9,720 bases of DNA from an uncultured Acetatifactor sp. (GTDB lineage Bacteria; Bacillota; Clostridia; Lachnospirales; Lachnospiraceae): assembly GCA_910578995.1 (NCBI GenBank), contig CAJTSY010000144.1, positions 1 through 9,720 on the forward strand, read 5' to 3'. Below are positions 7,055 to 9,720 of this stretch, one piece after another; position 1 is the stretch's first letter, and each line of letters opens with the position of its first letter. Under the pieces are notes generated by a model. It worked only from the letters and a program-made list of their open reading frames with translations. It did not search any database and was not told where the DNA came from. The position numbers and the translations under genes were made by a program.

Positions 7055-7503
7055 TTCAAAAGCGGACGAATTATATTTTAACCCGCTTAGGCGGCCTGGA
7101 AGATAAAAGAAGAACAATCGAGATATGCGACAGTGCCTTTAGGGAACCGGTAGCAAAGCGGGCAGGTTTTGAAGCACGGCTGAGGAAATGGGATATAGGA
7201 GCCGAGTTTATCCTGGTATATGGAAGCGAAACCATGGGATATGCCATTGTGTATGCAAACGATTTTGTTTCGCGGGTGGCTTTTATATCAATGATTGTAG
7301 TGAGACCAGAGTATCAGGGGCGAAACATTGGAAGTGACCTGTTGCTGGCAGTACAGAATCTTGCAGTGGAAAAGGGGATGGGAGAACTTGAACTGGAAGT
7401 AAGAACAGATAATCAGAAAGCGTTTGGGTTTTATGAAAAAAACGGGTTCTGCAGGAAAGCGAAACAGGGAAAGCAAAGCATATATATGGCTAAGAAACTT
7501 TAG
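7027..7503 (+). CDS. Second GNAT domain in a shifted frame, no canonical start codon
   Basis: From the TAA at 7024-7026 to the TAG at 7501-7503, one frame encodes a whole GNAT domain of about 150 residues. It has an N-terminal helix region EDKRRTIEICDSAF, then EFILVYGSETMGYAIVYAND, the acetyl-CoA motif VVRPEYQGRNIGSDLL (about 7300-7347), and the C-terminal LEVRTDNQKAFGFYEKNGF. The domain is intact but has no ATG, GTG or TTG before 7234. An ATG start at 7234 would remove the first strands and give only 89 residues. ATT at 7054 and CTG at 7096 are the only poor alternatives. The N-terminal region follows a G7 tract that also carries the previous gene's stop. The likeliest readings are a frameshift-separated half of a two-GNAT protein, a slippage-controlled gene, a decaying pseudogene, or a homopolymer sequencing error. 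Acyl-CoA-dependent N-acylation is the family role; the substrate is unknown. Confidence 0.6.
   Translation, partial: KAFRQLGGVIQKRTNYILTRLGGLEDKRRTIEICDSAFREPVAKRAGFEARLRKWDIGAEFILVYGSETMGYAIVYANDFVSRVAFISMIVVRPEYQGRNIGSDLLLAVQNLAVEKGMGELELEVRTDNQKAFGFYEKNGFCRKAKQGKQSIYMAKKL
7043..7054 (+). repeat. TC-G7-TAA motif, copy B (junction of the two GNAT domains)
   Basis: TCGGGGGGGTAA; here the TAA is the actual stop codon of the first GNAT (TCG GGG GGG TAA). With eight Gs the frame runs on as GTA ATT CAA into the second GNAT. It shares 14 bases (GCTC-G7-TAA, 7041-7054) with copy C at 8725-8738. Confidence 0.65.
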
Positions 7504-7526
7504 CCTTAGCATAGAGGAGAAGAAAC

Positions 7527-8633
7527 ATGCCTGAAATACTGGTAACCCGCTCATCCATGCCCGCATTCGAGGAATACATGGATGAAATCGAGGATTTGTG
7601 GGATTCCCACTGGCTGACGAACATGGGAGTGAAGCATAAGGAACTTCAGAAAGATCTGCAGCAGTACCTTGGCGTTACGAACGTGGAATTGCTGACAAAC
7701 GGGCATATGGCCCTGGAACTGACCCTTCAGGCCATGAACCTGCAGGGGGAGGTGATTACCACGCCCTTTACCTTTGCGTCCACCACCCACGCCATTGTGC
7801 GCAACGGACTGAAACCGGTATTCTGTGACATAGATCCCGTTACATATACGATAGACGTTGAAAAAGTCGAGAGCCTGATTACGGACCGTACCTGTGCCAT
7901 TATGCCGGTGCATGTGTACGGAAATGTATGCAGTGTGGAGGAGATTGAGAGGATTGCCCATAAATATGAACTGAAGGTCATCTATGACGCGGCGCATTCT
8001 TTTGGGGAGGCCTATAAGGGGAGGGGGATCGGCAGCTTTGGCGATGCCTCCTGCTTCAGTTTTCATGCGACCAAGGTCTTCAACAGCATCGAAGGAGGTG
8101 CGGTGTGCTTCAAGGATGAGCGTCTGGGCAATGCCCTGTATGAACTGAAGAATTTCGGCATTCACGGGCCGGAGGAAGTCAGTGCAGTGGGGGCCAATGC
8201 GAAGATGAACGAGTTCTGTGCTGCTATGGGACTGTGCAACCTGAGGCATGTGGAAGAGGAGATTGCTAAACGTAAGCAGGTGGCGGAGCGGTACCTGGAG
8301 CATCTGGAAGGGGTGGAAGGCCTGCAGCTGAATGTCCCCCAGCCGGGTGTTAAATCCAATTATGCGTATTTTCCGGTGGTATTTGAGGAAAAGGTATTCG
8401 GCGCCAGCCGCGCGGAAGTATTTGACCAACTGGCCCGGAACGGCATTGGCGCAAGGAAATATTTTTATCCCCTGACGAATACGTTTTCCTGCTTCCACAG
8501 GGAATATGATGTAAACGAGACACCGACAGCGCTGCACATCAGCAAAAGAGTACTGACACTGCCGCTGTATGCGGATCTGGCGGCAGAGGATGTGGACAGG
8601 ATCTGTGAGGTTATTTTAAGCTGTAAGTCGTAG
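7527..8633 (+). CDS. DegT/DnrJ/EryC1/StrS-family sugar aminotransferase (VioA/FdtB-like)
   Basis: A 368-residue, full-length PLP-dependent aminotransferase. LLTNGHMALELTL (55-67) is the cofactor phosphate region. EVITTPFTFASTTHAI (75-90) and PVFCDIDP (97-104) are hallmarks of the family. VIYDAAHSFG (151-160) carries D154 and H157. FSFHATKVFNSIEGG (177-191) carries the Schiff-base lysine K183. KMNEFCAAMGL marks the start of the dimer and small-domain part. The 'FHATKVFN-(T/S)-(F/I)-EGG' form and the WLTN-G start resemble enzymes that aminate dTDP-4-keto or 3-keto-6-deoxy sugars (VioA, FdtB, QdtB), which would fit supply of a 4-amino or 3-amino sugar acylated by the GNATs upstream. The precise substrate cannot be fixed from sequence alone. 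AGAGGAGAAG (7513-7522) supports the ATG. Composition is richer in GC than in some neighbours (bases 8041-8100: 32 of 60 are G or C by hand count). Confidence 0.88.
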   Translation: MPEILVTRSSMPAFEEYMDEIEDLWDSHWLTNMGVKHKELQKDLQQYLGVTNVELLTNGHMALELTLQAMNLQGEVITTPFTFASTTHAIVRNGLKPVFCDIDPVTYTIDVEKVESLITDRTCAIMPVHVYGNVCSVEEIERIAHKYELKVIYDAAHSFGEAYKGRGIGSFGDASCFSFHATKVFNSIEGGAVCFKDERLGNALYELKNFGIHGPEEVSAVGANAKMNEFCAAMGLCNLRHVEEEIAKRKQVAERYLEHLEGVEGLQLNVPQPGVKSNYAYFPVVFEEKVFGASRAEVFDQLARNGIGARKYFYPLTNTFSCFHREYDVNETPTALHISKRVLTLPLYADLAAEDVDRICEVILSCKS

Positions 8634-8688
8634 CGGGCGTGGGGTGCAAATGAAAGATAGGTAAAATGTCTTTCGGAAAGGATGAAAC
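8634..8688 (+). promoter_or_regulatory. Leader of the acyltransferase gene with small competing hairpins
   Basis: In this 55-base gap GAAAGA (8652-8657) can pair with TCTTTC (8669-8674). The same CTTTC (8670-8674) can alternatively pair with GAAAG (8676-8680), which lies at the ribosome-binding site AAAGGA of the GTG start. The stems are only 5-6 base pairs, so any regulatory role is speculative. There is no T-run, so this is not a terminator. Confidence 0.2.
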
Positions 8689-9720
8689 GTGGAGGATAAA
8701 TTGACGGAAAATAGGGGAAAAACGGCTCGGGGGGGTAAAAGGGACTCCGCCATTGAACTTTTCCGGATTATTACGATGCTGTGCATTGTAGCGCATCATT
8801 ATGTGGTGAATTCGGGAATCATGGAAGAGATAACCAGGGAAAACGTGCTGACATTTCCCTCCATATTCAGCCTGCTGTTCGGCTGGGGAGGGAAAACCGG
8901 GATTAACTGTTTTGTGCTTGTTACGGGATATTTTATGTGCAAATCAAACGTTAGTGTCCGAAAATTTCTGAAGCTGCTGATGGAAATTGAATTTTACAAG
9001 GTTACCATATATCTGATTTTTCTGTTCAGCGGATATGCGCCTTTTTCGTTAAAAGATCTTGTAAAGTCAGTATTGCCGGTCTATAGCATTGGCACTGGTT
9101 TTGGGGGATCTTTTCTGGTATTTTATTTGTTCATTCCTTATCTGAATATGCTTATCAAGTCAATGAATGAAATGCAGCATTTAAAGCTTCTGGGAATATG
9201 CCTGTTAACGGGGACGGCTTTACAGACTTTTTTGAAGGCACCGGAGGCATTTACCTATGTGGGATGGTTTATGGTGCTGTATTTTATTGCTTCTTATATC
9301 CGCCTGTATCCAAAGAAAATATTTGATAATCAGAAATTGTGTGCGTTATCAATGGCGGTATCTCTGTTGCTGTCATGGGGGAGCGTGGTGGTTGGAGCAT
9401 GGGTATATTCAAAGTTCGGGAAGGGGATATACTATCACTTTGTGGCTGATTCCAATAAGCTGTTGGCAGTTGCGTTATCAGTGAGTGCTTTTCTTTTTTT
9501 CAGAAATCTGGGTATGGCATATCATCCATGGATCAACCGGATAGCGGCATCCACATTTGGGGTATTAATGATTCATGCCAACAGTGATACCATGAGACAC
9601 TGGCTCTGGAGAGACGTGTTGGATAATGTGTCTGCTTATCACGATAAGTTTTTTGTGGTTCATGCAGTGGGAGCGGTTCTGGGAATTTATATTGTCTGTA
9701 CCCTGGTGGATATGTTTCGC
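8689..9720 (+). CDS. Acyltransferase-3 family O-acyltransferase, 5' part (runs off the window)
   Basis: An open frame with 344 residues visible and no stop before the right edge. It reads DSAIELFRIITMLCIVAHHYVV (residues 19-40), the standard beginning of acyltransferase-3 (OafA/WcjE-like) membrane proteins, with R26 and the H36/H37 pair in the first helix. It continues GINCFVLVTGYFM (71-83), the typical 'F.l.SGyf' segment, and then a series of hydrophobic helices. Known family role: transfer of an acetyl or similar group to hydroxyls of a surface glycan from within the membrane. Two starts are possible. GTG 8689 follows AAAGGA (8677-8682). TTG 8701 follows GGAGG (8691-8695) with five bases between and would give a protein four residues shorter. 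Codons 14-16 lie on a G7 tract: eight Gs would place TAA at once after it, and six Gs would reach a TAG about 20 codons on. Confidence 0.82.
   Translation, partial: MEDKLTENRGKTARGGKRDSAIELFRIITMLCIVAHHYVVNSGIMEEITRENVLTFPSIFSLLFGWGGKTGINCFVLVTGYFMCKSNVSVRKFLKLLMEIEFYKVTIYLIFLFSGYAPFSLKDLVKSVLPVYSIGTGFGGSFLVFYLFIPYLNMLIKSMNEMQHLKLLGICLLTGTALQTFLKAPEAFTYVGWFMVLYFIASYIRLYPKKIFDNQKLCALSMAVSLLLSWGSVVVGAWVYSKFGKGIYYHFVADSNKLLAVALSVSAFLFFRNLGMAYHPWINRIAASTFGVLMIHANSDTMRHWLWRDVLDNVSAYHDKFFVVHAVGAVLGIYIVCTLVDMFR
8727..8738 (+). repeat. TC-G7-TAA motif, copy C (5' end of the O-acyltransferase gene)
   Basis: TCGGGGGGGTAA, read in-frame as CGG GGG GGT AAA at residues 14-17 counted from the GTG at 8689. 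A one-base gain or loss in the tract abolishes the protein almost at its start. A tract this close to the start codon is the placement seen in known contingency genes. Confidence 0.6.

Noticed and set aside
7551..8537. Long open frame of 328 codons on the minus strand
   Set aside because: It lies wholly opposite the DegT aminotransferase gene, which has all its catalytic motifs on the plus strand. The minus-strand protein shows no recognisable motif and no good ribosome-binding site.
1..9720. CRISPR arrays, tRNA or rRNA genes, insertion sequences, rho-independent terminators
   Set aside because: I found no spaced direct repeats, no cloverleaf or rRNA-like stretch, no transposase motifs or terminal inverted repeats, and no GC stem followed by a T-run.

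Overview
The window looks like part of a surface-polysaccharide (capsule, exopolysaccharide or wall-polymer) locus from an anaerobic Firmicute, most likely a Lachnospiraceae-type Clostridium. The clues are purine-rich Shine-Dalgarno sites (AGGAG or GGAGG) before nearly every gene, frequent AGA/AGG/ATA codons, moderate GC content, and protein families typical of these loci. All genes are on the + strand with short gaps or 1-4 base overlaps, and I see no rho-independent terminator or convincing promoter. They are probably one transcription unit that enters from the left and leaves on the right.

Layout: (1) the C-terminal end of a Wzx-type polysaccharide flippase (1-270); (2) an ATP-grasp ligase (267-1487), overlapping the flippase by ATGA; (3) a sugar-transfer-associated ATP-grasp protein (1490-2584); (4) a 142-base gap holding a short GTGA-coupled reading frame; (5) a compact DegT-like PLP-fold protein (2727-3677); (6) a GltS-family sodium/glutamate symporter-like membrane protein (3766-5145); (7) a second ATP-grasp ligase of the first type (5161-6441); (8) a RimJ/RimL-type GNAT acetyltransferase (6458-7054); (9) a second GNAT domain in a shifted frame with no normal start codon (7027-7503); (10) a VioA/FdtB-like DegT sugar aminotransferase (7527-8633); (11) the start of an acyltransferase-3 family O-acyltransferase that runs off the right edge (from 8689).

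No glycosyltransferase lies in the window. What is here is a flippase plus a set of enzymes that would modify sugars: amination (DegT), N-acylation (GNATs), O-acylation (acyltransferase-3) and ATP-dependent amide-type ligation (three ATP-grasp proteins). An amino-acid carrier sits among them. My working inference is a module that makes an amino-sugar and decorates it with acetyl and possibly amino-acyl groups, with glutamate or a related compound as a candidate substituent. The sequence suggests this but does not prove it.

The most unusual structural signal is an identical 12-base string, TC-G7-TAA, at three places: inside the sugar-transfer ATP-grasp gene, at the stop codon between the two GNAT domains, and 13 codons into the O-acyltransferase gene. 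At the first and third sites seven Gs keep the gene open and eight Gs would give an immediate TAA. At the middle site seven Gs give the stop and eight Gs would fuse the two GNAT domains into one 348-residue protein. This is what a set of slippage-controlled (phase-variable) decoration genes would look like. Clonal variation or a homopolymer sequencing error cannot be told apart from a single sequence.
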